From Microbacterium sp. AZCO (lineage in GTDB: Bacteria > Actinomycetota > Actinomycetes > Actinomycetales > Microbacteriaceae): 64,000 bases of DNA. The notes under the pieces were generated by a model, which saw only the letters and a list, made by a program, of their open reading frames with translations, did no database searches and was not told where the DNA came from. This document shows positions 9,111 through 17,593 of the stretch, piece after piece. Location of the stretch: NCBI RefSeq assembly GCF_039614715.1, contig NZ_CP154857.1:3286001-3350000 (forward strand), given 5' to 3'. Position 1 is the first letter of the stretch. The number at the start of each line of letters is the position of its first letter. Position numbers and translations under genes: made by a program.

Positions 9111-10733
9111 TCACGACAGCCGCAGCAGGGTCACACGCGCGGCGCCGACGCGGTCGACGGGCACGACTTGCAGCCGCTCATCGCCGTTGAGCACGCGCCC
9201 GGGGACGATCCCGCCATCCTCGATCAGGAGCTCGGTGACCGAGTCGTATTCGACCTCGCCCGCGGCCGAGGCGAAGTCGAGCTTCACGCCCTGCCCGACG
9301 ATGACACAGGTGTCGTCGTCCTCGGCGAAGACGAGGGCGAACGGTCTCCGCTCGCCCGGCGTCGGCACGGGCTCCCTCGGGAGCGTCTCGTCGGGGACGG
9401 GCAGCGCCTCCTCGGGCAGCTGCACGCCGACGTCGAGGAGGAAGTCCCGCACGATGTCGTTCAGGCCGCGAGCGCTCACCGTGAGGTCGCCGACCGACGC
9501 GTCGGTCACGGGGACGCCGGGTTCGACGACCACGGCGCCGATCCGCTCCGCACGCTGCGCGGCCGCGATCTCGTCCTCGAAGGCGATGAGGTAGGCGAGC
9601 GTCGCGGCCACCTGCCCCTCGGGGTTGGCGCCGTCGATCCCGAACGCGGACCAGCCGGCCGCGCGGTGCGTGCCGACGGCTCGGACCAGCTCTCCTGCCC
9701 GCAGGCGGCTCTCCGGCACGAAGAAGGGCTGGGCGCCCGTCGCGTAGTCGCGCATCGCGGCGGCGGCATCGTCGACGTAGATGTCGGGGCCGAGAAGGGC
9801 GAGCGACGGCGCAGCCGTCCGCCACACGTCGAGCACGCGGCTCGAGGGGCCGCCGCTCGGCCATTGACCGGGCTGATCCTGCCCGGGCTGCGGCCCGAGC
9901 CACGCGTTCGCGTACATCGGGATGGGCTTGACGTCCTGCCCGCGCTGCGCGAGCCGTTCGACGTAGGAGCCGATCGCCCACGCCATGAAGACCTCGTCGG
10001 CGTCCGCACCCCGGCCGAACACCTCGGCCCACGTTCCCGCGTCCCGGCGCCCGGCGCCGGTCCACAGCCGATGCATGAGCGACGCGTCACCGGCCGACCG
10101 GGCGGAGGCGATGAGCGCTGCGGGCACCGGCTCCGCCCACGCGGCCTCGGCGAGGGCGCTGCGGTCCCGGCTGTCGCGCAGCAGTCCCGATTCGTTCTCG
10201 ACCTGGACGAGGGCGACGACGTCGGCCTCGTCGACCTCGGCGAGTCGCCGCACCAGCGCCTCGAACGCGGTGCCGTCGGCGTCGCGCAGGTCGGAACTGA
10301 AGACCGACAGGACGGGCGTCGGCGTGACACCCGAGTAGTGGAAGGCGCTCCCCTTCGTCGTCGGGTGCACGACGGCACGGGGGAACCGCTCGCGGTCCTC
10401 ACGCACCCAGCGCGGAGCGTACGTCGAGGCGGCGTTCTTGAACGCGCCGAACCACAGCAGGACGAGGGCGAGGTCGAGCCGGCTCGCCTCGGCGACCATC
10501 GCATCGACAAGAGCGAAGTCGAACACCCCCTCCCGGGGCTCCAGGAGCGCCCAGCTGACCGGCGCGAGGACGGTGTTCGCGTTGACGCGTCGAGCGTGCG
10601 CGAACGACTCGCGGATCGCGGCGGGCGAGGAGCTCGAGGAGTTGTGCACCTGACCACCCACCAGCAGGCGCAGCCGGTCACCCTTGCGGAGGCGCAGATC
10701 CTCGCCGAACGTCCATCCGGTCGCCGCGCTCAT
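9111..10733 (-). CDS. GH35-type beta-galactosidase-like protein with DUF5597-like C-terminus
   Basis: 540 residues. A TIM barrel of the GH35/GH42 clan carries the acid/base Glu 181 in V-Q-V-E-N-E and a likely nucleophile Glu 341 in P-F-F-V-P-E-S. The C-terminal third (about 380-540) resembles the DUF5597 domain of bacterial GH35 enzymes that act on galactosides of plant cell walls or glycosides. There is no signal peptide, so the substrate must be imported. The start overlaps the esterase stop by 4 bases (ATGA). Expected role: removal of beta-galactosyl or related residues inside the cell. Confidence 0.8.
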   Translation of the reverse strand: MSAATGWTFGEDLRLRKGDRLRLLVGGQVHNSSSSSPAAIRESFAHARRVNANTVLAPVSWALLEPREGVFDFALVDAMVAEASRLDLALVLLWFGAFKNAASTYAPRWVREDRERFPRAVVHPTTKGSAFHYSGVTPTPVLSVFSSDLRDADGTAFEALVRRLAEVDEADVVALVQVENESGLLRDSRDRSALAEAAWAEPVPAALIASARSAGDASLMHRLWTGAGRRDAGTWAEVFGRGADADEVFMAWAIGSYVERLAQRGQDVKPIPMYANAWLGPQPGQDQPGQWPSGGPSSRVLDVWRTAAPSLALLGPDIYVDDAAAAMRDYATGAQPFFVPESRLRAGELVRAVGTHRAAGWSAFGIDGANPEGQVAATLAYLIAFEDEIAAAQRAERIGAVVVEPGVPVTDASVGDLTVSARGLNDIVRDFLLDVGVQLPEEALPVPDETLPREPVPTPGERRPFALVFAEDDDTCVIVGQGVKLDFASAAGEVEYDSVTELLIEDGGIVPGRVLNGDERLQVVPVDRVGAARVTLLRLS

Positions 10734-11647
10734 GCCTCCCGGCCGATCCAGGCCGCGATCGCCTCGACCGTCGGCAGGGCCGTCGGATCGGCGGGCTCGT
10801 TGATGTGACCGTGGTCGGCGCCCTCTTCAAGCCGCACCTCGACGGCCACGCCGGCATCGGCGAGCTGCCGGGCGAAGGCCTCGCCGGAAGGCCGCAGCCC
10901 GTCGTACTCGCACACGAGCACGAACGTCGGGGGGAAGCCCTCGGCAGAGCCGAGCGCCGCGAACGCGTGCGGATCGGCGAGACCCTCCGCCGAGCCTGCG
11001 AAGTTCACGGCGAGCGCGCCGTGCGGCGAATCCGGATCGACCTGTGCCGAGGCATCCGGCCCGTTCGGGTGCACGACGGGGTAGACGAGCACGAGTCCGC
11101 CCGGCACCTCCTCCCCGGCATCCCGGAGCCGTGCCGTCGCCCCCGCGGCCAGGTTGCCGCCCGCACTCGCGCCGCCCAGCAGGACGCCTGACGCCGGCAC
11201 CCCGAAGAGCTCGTCGGCGTGGCGCAGCGCATGGCGCCAGGCGGCGAGCACGTCGTCGGACGGCTCCGGGAAGTGCACGTCTCCGAGGCACTTGACGTAG
11301 TCGACGGCGAGCACCGGGATGCCGCGCGCCGCGAGCTCGAGCGCGACCCAGTTCGACTCGGGCATGTCGAGGTGCCCGCCGATGAAGGCGCCGCCGTGCA
11401 CCCAGACGAGAGCACGGCCGGATGCTTCGGCCGACGCGTCGCGATAGACCCGCGCCGCGACGAGCCGGTCGCGGGGACCGTCGATGCGGAGATCGGTGGA
11501 CTCGACGCCGGCGAGACGCGGGAACCGCGTCTTCAGAAATGCGCTGTCGATGTCGTCGCGCGGATCGGCGGGCTCCCCCTGCTCGCGGAAGAGGCGCAGC
11601 ACGTCGGGGAGCGGCAGGGTGCGGAAGTCGACCTCCGTCTCAGGCAT
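10730..11647 (-). CDS. Alpha/beta hydrolase, hormone-sensitive-lipase type esterase
   Basis: 305-residue serine esterase. The oxyanion hole H-G-G-A-F is at 84-88, nucleophile Ser 161 in G-A-S-A-G, acid Asp 249 in E-Y-D-G and base His 279 in A-D-H-G-H. Such enzymes deacylate acetylated or feruloylated sugars and other small esters. The ATG overlaps the preceding gene by 8 bases and the stop overlaps the GH35 gene, so it is part of the 14437-5750 operon. A de-esterifying step before the glycosidases is a plausible role. No secretion signal. Confidence 0.86.
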   Translation of the reverse strand: MPETEVDFRTLPLPDVLRLFREQGEPADPRDDIDSAFLKTRFPRLAGVESTDLRIDGPRDRLVAARVYRDASAEASGRALVWVHGGAFIGGHLDMPESNWVALELAARGIPVLAVDYVKCLGDVHFPEPSDDVLAAWRHALRHADELFGVPASGVLLGGASAGGNLAAGATARLRDAGEEVPGGLVLVYPVVHPNGPDASAQVDPDSPHGALAVNFAGSAEGLADPHAFAALGSAEGFPPTFVLVCEYDGLRPSGEAFARQLADAGVAVEVRLEEGADHGHINEPADPTALPTVEAIAAWIGREA

Positions 11648-13118
11648 GCGCCGCGACCGCCCGCATCGACGCGCGGATGAGGTCGTGCTGCCTGCGGACG
11701 AGGAGGAGCGGGTCGACCTCGCCGAGTTCGGCGAAGGCGTGACCCTCCCACTCGCTCGACCAGTAGCCGCGGTAGCCGCCCTCGACGAACACGCGTACGA
11801 GCTCGGGGTAGTCGATCGCCGGCTCCTGGCCGTTCTCGTCGATGTCGTAGAACTTCGCGTGCACGTGCTTGATCTGCGGCATGATGTCGCCCCACTCGCG
11901 CGGGTCGACGTGGCCGTGCATGTTGAAGGCGAGGTGCGCGAAGGAGCCCAGCCGGCCGGGATCGAAGCCGCGGCTGTTCAGATAGGCGATGAACTCCTGC
12001 TGCCGGTCGCGCATCGAGGCATCCGTCGCCCAGATCTGCTGCAGACGGTCGATCGCCTCGTCGTCGAGCCCTGCGCGACGCACGGCGCGCAGGAGAGTCG
12101 GCGACATCGCGTGCATCGTCGAGGAGAAGTCGGCGACGAAGCCGAGGAGGGGCGAGTCGAGGTCGGCGTAGACGTCGCGCACTCTGAGGATCTCGGGCGA
12201 GTTCGGTCCCATCGGCGCGTGGATCTCGTACGCGAGCGTGAGGTCGAGGCTCTCGGCGATCGGCAGCAGGCGGCGGAGCAGTTCGGGCTTCGCGGACTGG
12301 ATGCGCACGAGCGGGAAGCCGAGCTTCTTGGCGCCCTGGAACAGCAGCTCGCTGAACTCGAACTCCTCGTCGGGCGTCATGTCGCGATCGCGACGGCGCC
12401 CCATGTCGAGGTTGGCGCCGAACGAGCTCTCGTCGAAGCCGTGCCGGTCGAACGCTGCGCGCCACTGCGCGACGAACTCGTCGGAGACGACGGGATAGGT
12501 CGGCAGCACCTGCGATGCGACGATCTCGATGCCCGGGCCGATGCCGAGCTCGGCGACCCGGTCGAGCAGGCCGTCGAAGTCGTACCAGCCGGCGCGGAAC
12601 TCGGCGCTCGCGGAGTACAGCGTGAGGCCGAGCTTGAAAGGGTCCTCGTCGGCAGCGGCGGGTGGAGGAGCGACATCCGTCACGGTCGCGAGGGGCGCGG
12701 CATCCCGATCCGTGACCGTGAGCGTGAGGGCCTGGCGCACGATGTTCGGCACGTACATGCCGGGACCGCCGTCCTGCCCCGGCGCGATCTGCATGTACGG
12801 CAGGCGCAGCTCGCCGAAGATCTCGACCCGATGCTCCTCGCCGAGGGCGATGGGCTGGTCGAGTCGCGCGATGAGGAGCGGATGCCGCTGCAGGAACCAC
12901 AGCGTCTCGCTCTGGTCGGGCAGCTCGGCGACGGAGTACCGGTGACCGTCGAGCTCGAAGGCGAGCTTCTCGGCTGGGATCTCGACGCCGTCGACGGTGA
13001 GCCGGATGGTCGACACCGACGAGAGCCACAGGCTCCGGTACCAGGGGATCGTGAGCGTGAGCGCGAGGCCGTCCGGGTGGACGCGCAGGCTGTCTTCGGC
13101 GATGAGTCCGTTGGGCAT
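11640..13118 (-). CDS. Fusion of a C-glycoside-deglycosidase beta-like domain and a sugar isomerase/epimerase TIM barrel (copy B)
   Basis: 492 residues. The N-terminal 120 or so residues have the pattern of the C-glycoside deglycosidase beta subunit (DUF6379 type): P-W-Y-R-S-L near 25, V-D-G-V-E-I-P near 42, and L-R-L-P-Y near 104. From about 160 a xylose-isomerase-like TIM barrel follows with all four expected metal ligands: Glu 298 (Y-E-I-H), Asp 330 (V-A-D-F), His 420 (H-V-H-A-K-F) and Glu 456 (S-S-E-W-E). Known C-glycoside deglycosidases carry these parts on two chains. Function on 3-keto C- or O-glycosides is inferred; a plain sugar isomerase is the alternative. ATG at 13118; 14 bases after the upstream gene. 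Confidence 0.68.
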   Translation of the reverse strand: MPNGLIAEDSLRVHPDGLALTLTIPWYRSLWLSSVSTIRLTVDGVEIPAEKLAFELDGHRYSVAELPDQSETLWFLQRHPLLIARLDQPIALGEEHRVEIFGELRLPYMQIAPGQDGGPGMYVPNIVRQALTLTVTDRDAAPLATVTDVAPPPAAADEDPFKLGLTLYSASAEFRAGWYDFDGLLDRVAELGIGPGIEIVASQVLPTYPVVSDEFVAQWRAAFDRHGFDESSFGANLDMGRRRDRDMTPDEEFEFSELLFQGAKKLGFPLVRIQSAKPELLRRLLPIAESLDLTLAYEIHAPMGPNSPEILRVRDVYADLDSPLLGFVADFSSTMHAMSPTLLRAVRRAGLDDEAIDRLQQIWATDASMRDRQQEFIAYLNSRGFDPGRLGSFAHLAFNMHGHVDPREWGDIMPQIKHVHAKFYDIDENGQEPAIDYPELVRVFVEGGYRGYWSSEWEGHAFAELGEVDPLLLVRRQHDLIRASMRAVAAHA

Positions 13119-13132
13119 GGGAATCTGCTCTC

Positions 13133-14437
13133 TCAGTCGAGGTGGGACGCGATCTCGCGCATGATGGAGTGCTGACGACGGACCTGCTCGAGGGAGCGCC
13201 ACGGCTCGCGGACCCCCTCGTACTCGCTGGAGAGGTAGCCGGTGTACCCGGCGTCCTTGAGGACCTGGAGCACCGGTCGCCAGGGGATCTGCTGGTCTTC
13301 GCGGTGCTCGTCGATGTCGTGGAACTTCGCCTGCACGAACACGACGTACTCGCCGATCGCGGCGAGGTCGGCGGGGTCGACCCCCAGCCCGTCGAGGAAC
13401 GCGGGGCGCGTCTCGCGGGTCTCGCCGGGGCGGAGCGGGATCGGCCGGTCCTGGAAGATCCCCGTGTCGATGAGCAGTCCGAAGTGCTGCGTGCCGGTGC
13501 GCTGGATGAGGTCGATGTAGTCGTCGACGACCGGGTGCTTGATCGGCGTCGGCGAGTGGATCTCGGGCGCGATGACGACGTCGAGCTCGGCGGCCAGGTC
13601 GAGGCTGCGCTCGACCGACTCGGTCCAGATCGGGTGCGGCACGAGGTCGCTCGTCACGACGCCGATCTTCGGGCGCACGAACCGGAAGCCGAGCTGCTTC
13701 GCGAGGCGGAGGTCGCGCTGCAGCGCCGCGGCGCCCTCGTCGGCCGCCATGTCGCGGCCGTTGGCGCCGCTCGAGTGCAGGCGCGTGTCGATCCACGACC
13801 CCATGTTCGTGGGCTCGAGGCCGTAGACGTCGAGGAGGCGGAACCACTCGTCGATCCACGCACTCGACGGGTTCGGGTAGCCCGGCACGTGTCCCTCGCC
13901 GAGGATCTCGATGCCCGTCGCGCCGAGGTCCGCGATCGCGGCCATCGCCGTGTCGAGCCCGAGGACGGTGTTGAAGTCGTCCGTATAGCTGTAGAGGCTC
14001 ACGCCGTAGCGGAAGGGGCCGCCGTCGTTCTCCGACGTGAGGGTGACCCAGCGCGACGAGCGCGTGCGACTCGGCTGGTGCTCGATGGGGATGTACGAGG
14101 CGCGCAGGAGCACCTCGACCGACACCTCGTGGGTGCCCTCCGGCAGGCCGCCGGGGAAGGGGACGGTGACGACCGCCGCCTCCTCGAGGGGCCAGCGCAC
14201 GTCGTCCGAATCCCAGAGCTGCTGCAGCGTGTACGTCGTGCCCGCGAAGGTCCAGAGCGGCACGTCGTGGGCGACATCAACGAGATCGCCCACGCGTACG
14301 GAGATGCCGTCGATGAGCGAGGCGTACAGCCCCCGGTAGTTCGGGATGCGCACCCGCAGCTGGAAGCCGGTGACCTCACCGCCGTCGAGCACGTTCCGGA
14401 ATCCCGTCGACTGGATGAGATCTCTTTCGAGAAGCAT
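13133..14437 (-). CDS. Fusion of a C-glycoside-deglycosidase beta-like domain and a sugar isomerase/epimerase TIM barrel (copy A)
   Basis: 434 residues, first gene of the minus-strand glycoside operon. Residues 1-135 match the CGD beta pattern closely: G-F-R-N-V-L at 12-17, Y-R-G-L-Y at 34-38, Y-T-L-Q-Q-L-W at 69-75, R-W-P at 81-83, P-G-G-L-P-E-G-T-H at 95-103 and A-S-Y-I-P at 113-117. The TIM barrel has Glu 292 (P-E-I-H), Asp 324 (L-I-D-T) and Glu 405 (S-S-E-Y-E). The usual His position is Gln 369 (V-Q-A-K-F), with a His four residues on (373). An AGGGAG site lies 5 bases before the ATG. Related to copy B in fold and layout but clearly diverged from it. Confidence 0.68.
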   Translation of the reverse strand: MLLERDLIQSTGFRNVLDGGEVTGFQLRVRIPNYRGLYASLIDGISVRVGDLVDVAHDVPLWTFAGTTYTLQQLWDSDDVRWPLEEAAVVTVPFPGGLPEGTHEVSVEVLLRASYIPIEHQPSRTRSSRWVTLTSENDGGPFRYGVSLYSYTDDFNTVLGLDTAMAAIADLGATGIEILGEGHVPGYPNPSSAWIDEWFRLLDVYGLEPTNMGSWIDTRLHSSGANGRDMAADEGAAALQRDLRLAKQLGFRFVRPKIGVVTSDLVPHPIWTESVERSLDLAAELDVVIAPEIHSPTPIKHPVVDDYIDLIQRTGTQHFGLLIDTGIFQDRPIPLRPGETRETRPAFLDGLGVDPADLAAIGEYVVFVQAKFHDIDEHREDQQIPWRPVLQVLKDAGYTGYLSSEYEGVREPWRSLEQVRRQHSIMREIASHLD

Positions 14438-14485
14438 CGATGCTCCCTTTCGTCGAGGCGCGGCATGTCCGTGCCCCTCGCTGGT

Positions 14486-14513
14486 CTGACTCCACGCTAA
14501 CAGGATTAGTCAG
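14486..14513. promoter_or_regulatory. Inverted repeat CTGACT-N16-AGTCAG in the glycoside operon promoter region
   Basis: Arms at 14486-14491 and 14508-14513 are exact reverse complements, and a smaller CTAA-N5-TTAG (14497-14509) overlaps. It lies 49-76 bases upstream of the first operon gene, between it and the LysR box. Six-base arms can arise by chance, so this is a weak second-operator candidate. Confidence 0.3.
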
Positions 14514-14516
14514 TTT

Positions 14517-14541
14517 CGTGCATAAGTGAGACGGATGCACG
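14517..14541. promoter_or_regulatory. LysR-type operator with perfect T-N11-A palindrome
   Basis: CGTGCAT and ATGCACG are exact reverse complements separated by 11 bases, giving the classical T-N11-A core (T 14523, A 14535). It sits in the 227-base divergent region between the glycoside operon (start 14437) and the LysR gene (start 14665). This is the expected place for a regulator that controls both itself and the operon. Confidence 0.75.
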
Positions 14542-14664
14542 CATTATGATGACGCATGTCGCGGCATCCCGAGCGCTATTCCTCAGGACGATGCCACCTG
14601 TCGGTTCTATAGATTGCGTTGATACACTCGGCACAGGCTTCCGTACCCGAAGGATCACATCGCC

Positions 14665-15615
14665 GTGACCGATCAACCGCTTCTCTCTCGGCTCGACCTC
14701 AACCTCCTCGTCGCGCTCGACGCGCTCCTCACCGAGCGCAGCGTGACCCGTGCCGCCGAGCGTCTCCATCTCAGCCAGCCCGCGCTCAGCGCTTCGCTCG
14801 GACGGCTGCGCACCCACTTCAACGACCCGATCCTCGCTCGCCGCGGAAACACGTACGAGCTGACCCCGCTCGCCCTGCGGCTCACCGAGCACACCACCAC
14901 GGCGCTCGACGCCGCACGCCGCGTCTTCGAGAGCCAGGCGATCTGGACTCCGCACGACTCCACGCGCGAGTTCTCGATCTACGGGTCCGACTACGGCTTC
15001 GCCACCATGGGGAAGGCCGTGTCCCGCCTCGCGGCCGAGGAGGCGCCGGGCGTGCGCTTCCGCTTCATGCTCCACAATCCCTCGATCGTCGACGACGCCG
15101 TGACGCGGCTGCGGTCGGTCGACGGCATGGTGATCCCCCACGGCCACCTCACAGAGCTGCCCTACATGGACCTCTGGCGCGACGGATGGATCGTCGTCGC
15201 CTCCGACACCAATGACAGGATCGGCGACGAGCTGACGATGGAGGTGCTGGGCGAACTGCCGTGGGTCTTCACGTTCCAGACCCGCACCGCCTTCACGTCG
15301 GCGGCCCGGCAGCTGCAGCAGCTGGGCATCGAGCCCCACGTCGAGGCCGTCGTCGAGAGCTTCCTCGCCCTTCCGCACTTCATCGCGGGCACCGACCGGC
15401 TCGGTCTCATCCAGGCGAGCCTCACGGACTACGCCTCGAGCGTCAGCGGGATCCGCGTCCTGGAACCGCCCTTCGACGCGACGCCCGTCGTCAACGCCCT
15501 GTGGTGGCATCCCGTGCACGGTCGCGACCCCGAGCACACGTGGATGCGCGGGCTCTTCGAGCAGGCGGCGGCCCTCGTCGGCGAGGGCCCGGGCGCGCTC
15601 GTCCAGCGCGCCTGA
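14665..15615 (+). CDS. LysR-family transcriptional regulator
   Basis: 316 residues with an N-terminal winged helix (about 8-68: R-A-A-E-R-L-H-L-S-Q-P-A-L-S) and a periplasmic-binding-protein-like effector domain. GTG start with AAGG 11 bases upstream; a TACACT hexamer at 14623-14628 may be the -10. Transcribed away from the minus-strand glycoside operon, with a T-N11-A box between them, so it most likely senses the operon substrate or an intermediate. LysR proteins with this effector domain often recognise aromatic or sugar-acid ligands; the ligand here is unknown. Confidence 0.9.
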   Translation: MTDQPLLSRLDLNLLVALDALLTERSVTRAAERLHLSQPALSASLGRLRTHFNDPILARRGNTYELTPLALRLTEHTTTALDAARRVFESQAIWTPHDSTREFSIYGSDYGFATMGKAVSRLAAEEAPGVRFRFMLHNPSIVDDAVTRLRSVDGMVIPHGHLTELPYMDLWRDGWIVVASDTNDRIGDELTMEVLGELPWVFTFQTRTAFTSAARQLQQLGIEPHVEAVVESFLALPHFIAGTDRLGLIQASLTDYASSVSGIRVLEPPFDATPVVNALWWHPVHGRDPEHTWMRGLFEQAAALVGEGPGALVQRA

Positions 15616-15638
15616 CGCGGTCGAGGAAAGGAGACGGG

Positions 15639-15941
15639 ATGCCTGCCGGCCGACGCATCCTGATCGTGGGCGGTGGTCCCGCCGGCCTGACGGCGGCGCT
15701 CGGCCTCACGCGGGCGGGGCACGAAGTGGAGATCGCTGAAATCGAGGACCGCCTGGCCCCCGCCGGCGTGGGCGTGCTCCTGCAGAACTCGCCGCTGCGG
15801 GCGCTGCAATCCCTCGGGCTCACCGACGAGATCCTGGCGAACGGCTGGCCGCACGGGCCCGTGCACATGGCCACCGCCGATGGACACGTCTTCGATACGG
15901 CGACCCCGCCTCCGCTCGGCGCACTGGCTCAGCCGATCTGA
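15639..15941 (+). pseudogene. Truncated FAD-dependent monooxygenase (N-terminal fragment)
   Basis: Only 100 codons. The product begins with an FAD-binding Rossmann motif (I-L-I-V-G-G-G-P-A-G-L at residues 7-17) and the acidic end of beta-2, then G-V-G-V-L-L-Q, typical of aromatic-ring flavin hydroxylases of about 380-400 residues. The GD and C-terminal motifs are missing, and the frame ends in a stop just before a hairpin repeat. AAGGAG precedes the ATG, so it may still be translated. Best read as the remnant of a deletion; it may once have belonged to the LysR-controlled pathway. Confidence 0.7.
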
Positions 15942-15946
15942 CGCTT

Positions 15947-15980
15947 GCTCCGGCCCCTGGGCTTGTGGAGGGGCCGGAGC
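15947..15980. terminator. Hairpin after the truncated monooxygenase; also a copy of the dispersed repeat
   Basis: Perfect 11-bp arms (15947-15957 and 15970-15980, GCTCCGGCCCC and its complement) with a 12-base loop, beginning 5 bases after the stop at 15941. No T-run follows, as is common in actinobacteria. Its inner 22 bases (15952-15973) match the dispersed CCTGAGCTTGTCGAAGG family with four differences. Confidence 0.55.
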
Positions 15981-16078
15981 AGGTACCCCTCGGCCCCGCG
16001 GAAGCGGGATGAGAAATCTCCGCTGATCAGCCCCGAACTCACGTTCGGATGTCGGTGGCCCTCGGCAGAATCGGAAGT

Positions 16079-17488
16079 ATGAACCCGGTCGTCGATCAGC
16101 TCGCGTCGGTCGCCGCGCAGCTCGCGACGACCGTCGGCCTTCCCTTGCGAGAGGGCGGGTTCCGCGGTTTCGATGATGCCGACGTGATCGAGGTTCTGCG
16201 GACCGCCTCCCACCTGCAGCGCATACTCGACGGTGTCCTCATCGAGGCGGTCGGCGAGGTGGAAGCCCGCTCCGAAATCGCGACGCGCGACGAGCGGCTG
16301 ACCTCCCGGCTCGGCTGCCACGACGTCAACGAGCTCGTCGAACGCGTGACCCGGGTGTCACGCCAGACCGCGTCCCGGTATCGGAAAGCGGCGAAGGGAC
16401 TGCGGCGCGAGCCATCCATCACCACCGGCGACCTACTCGACCCCCGCCTGCCCGCCCTGCGCAGCGCACTCGTCGACGGCATCGTCGGCGTCGACGGGGT
16501 GCTCGCGGTCGCGGGCCCGCTGCTGGACATGGACCGTCGGGTCGCGCACGAGGACGTTCTGACGGCCGACGCCATCCTCGCCGCGCACGCCCGTGGCGAA
16601 GCACCCGATGGCGCCCCACCCGCCAGTGCCGACCTGCTCCGCGTGCACGCGCAGACCTGGGCGACCTTCCTCGACCAGGACGGCGCCGAACCCCGCGAGA
16701 ACCTCGCGACCCACTATCGCGGCGTCACACTCGGCACCCCCTCCGCCCGCGGGGTCCCGATTCGCGGGAACCTGATCCCCGACGTCGCCGCGCAACTGCA
16801 GCGCATCTTCGACGCCGTCAACGCCCCCGCGCTGTCGGTCCGCTTCACCGATCCCTACGTCGAGGCGGAAGACGGGGAGGGGGTCCCGGTCGACACGCGC
16901 ACCCGCGCCCAGAAGCAGCACGACGCACTGGCCACCGCGCTCAGCGTCGCCGCCGCCAGCGAACAGCTCCCCACCATCGGCGGTGCCGCTCCCACCCTTG
17001 TCGTCTCCGTGCGCGACGAAGACCTCGCCGCCGGGGGCGGCGAGGGTCACGCCCACGAGACCGACATGCCCCTCTCCCCGGCCGCCGTCCGCCGCGTCGG
17101 GTGCGCCGGCGTCATCCAACGCGTCACGCTCGACCAGCGCGGCGGCATCCGCCGCCTCGGCACCGAAGAACGCGTCTTCAACCGCCACCAGCGCCGCGCG
17201 ATCGCCCTCCGCGACGGCGGCTGCATCATCCCCGGCTGCGGCGTCCCCGCCGGATGGTGCGAGATCCACCACGTCACTGATCACGCACTCGGCGGGCCCA
17301 CGCACACCGACAACGGCGTCCTCCTCTGCTGGTACCACCACCGATACCTCGACCGGTCGGGGTGGACGATCCGCATGAACAAGGGCGTCCCCGAAGTCCG
17401 GGCACCGCTCTGGTTCGACCCCCATCGACGGTGGCGCACCGCCACCAAATCGAAGACCCGCCTGCTCGAGACTGTGCGAAGACAGTAG
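16079..17488 (+). CDS. DUF222 / HNH endonuclease domain protein (13E12 repeat family)
   Basis: About 469 residues. The N-terminal and central part (DUF222) is followed by a C-terminal HNH nuclease fold: two Cys in C-I-I-P-G-C, then C-E-I-H-H-V-T-D, N-G-V-L-L-C and H-H-R-Y-L. Such genes occur in many near-copies in actinobacterial genomes and may be selfish or mobile; their role is unknown. The start is uncertain between ATG 16049 and ATG 16079; no good ribosome site is visible. The latter has CAGAAT 7 bases upstream, compatible with leaderless initiation. It separates the glycoside operon from the pca region. Confidence 0.82.
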   Translation: MNPVVDQLASVAAQLATTVGLPLREGGFRGFDDADVIEVLRTASHLQRILDGVLIEAVGEVEARSEIATRDERLTSRLGCHDVNELVERVTRVSRQTASRYRKAAKGLRREPSITTGDLLDPRLPALRSALVDGIVGVDGVLAVAGPLLDMDRRVAHEDVLTADAILAAHARGEAPDGAPPASADLLRVHAQTWATFLDQDGAEPRENLATHYRGVTLGTPSARGVPIRGNLIPDVAAQLQRIFDAVNAPALSVRFTDPYVEAEDGEGVPVDTRTRAQKQHDALATALSVAAASEQLPTIGGAAPTLVVSVRDEDLAAGGGEGHAHETDMPLSPAAVRRVGCAGVIQRVTLDQRGGIRRLGTEERVFNRHQRRAIALRDGGCIIPGCGVPAGWCEIHHVTDHALGGPTHTDNGVLLCWYHHRYLDRSGWTIRMNKGVPEVRAPLWFDPHRRWRTATKSKTRLLETVRRQ

Positions 17489-17593
17489 CCGGCGCCCGGT
17501 TTCGAAGCCGCGATACTCCTCTGTGGACGATGTGGACGTCCTTCGCCGCATCGACGTGTTCGACGATCGCTCCGGTCCCTCGACTCTCACCCC

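Noticed and set aside
16079..17488. Group II intron or homing endonuclease insertion
   Set aside because: The HNH gene is a normal DUF222 family member with no intron structure or interrupted host gene.
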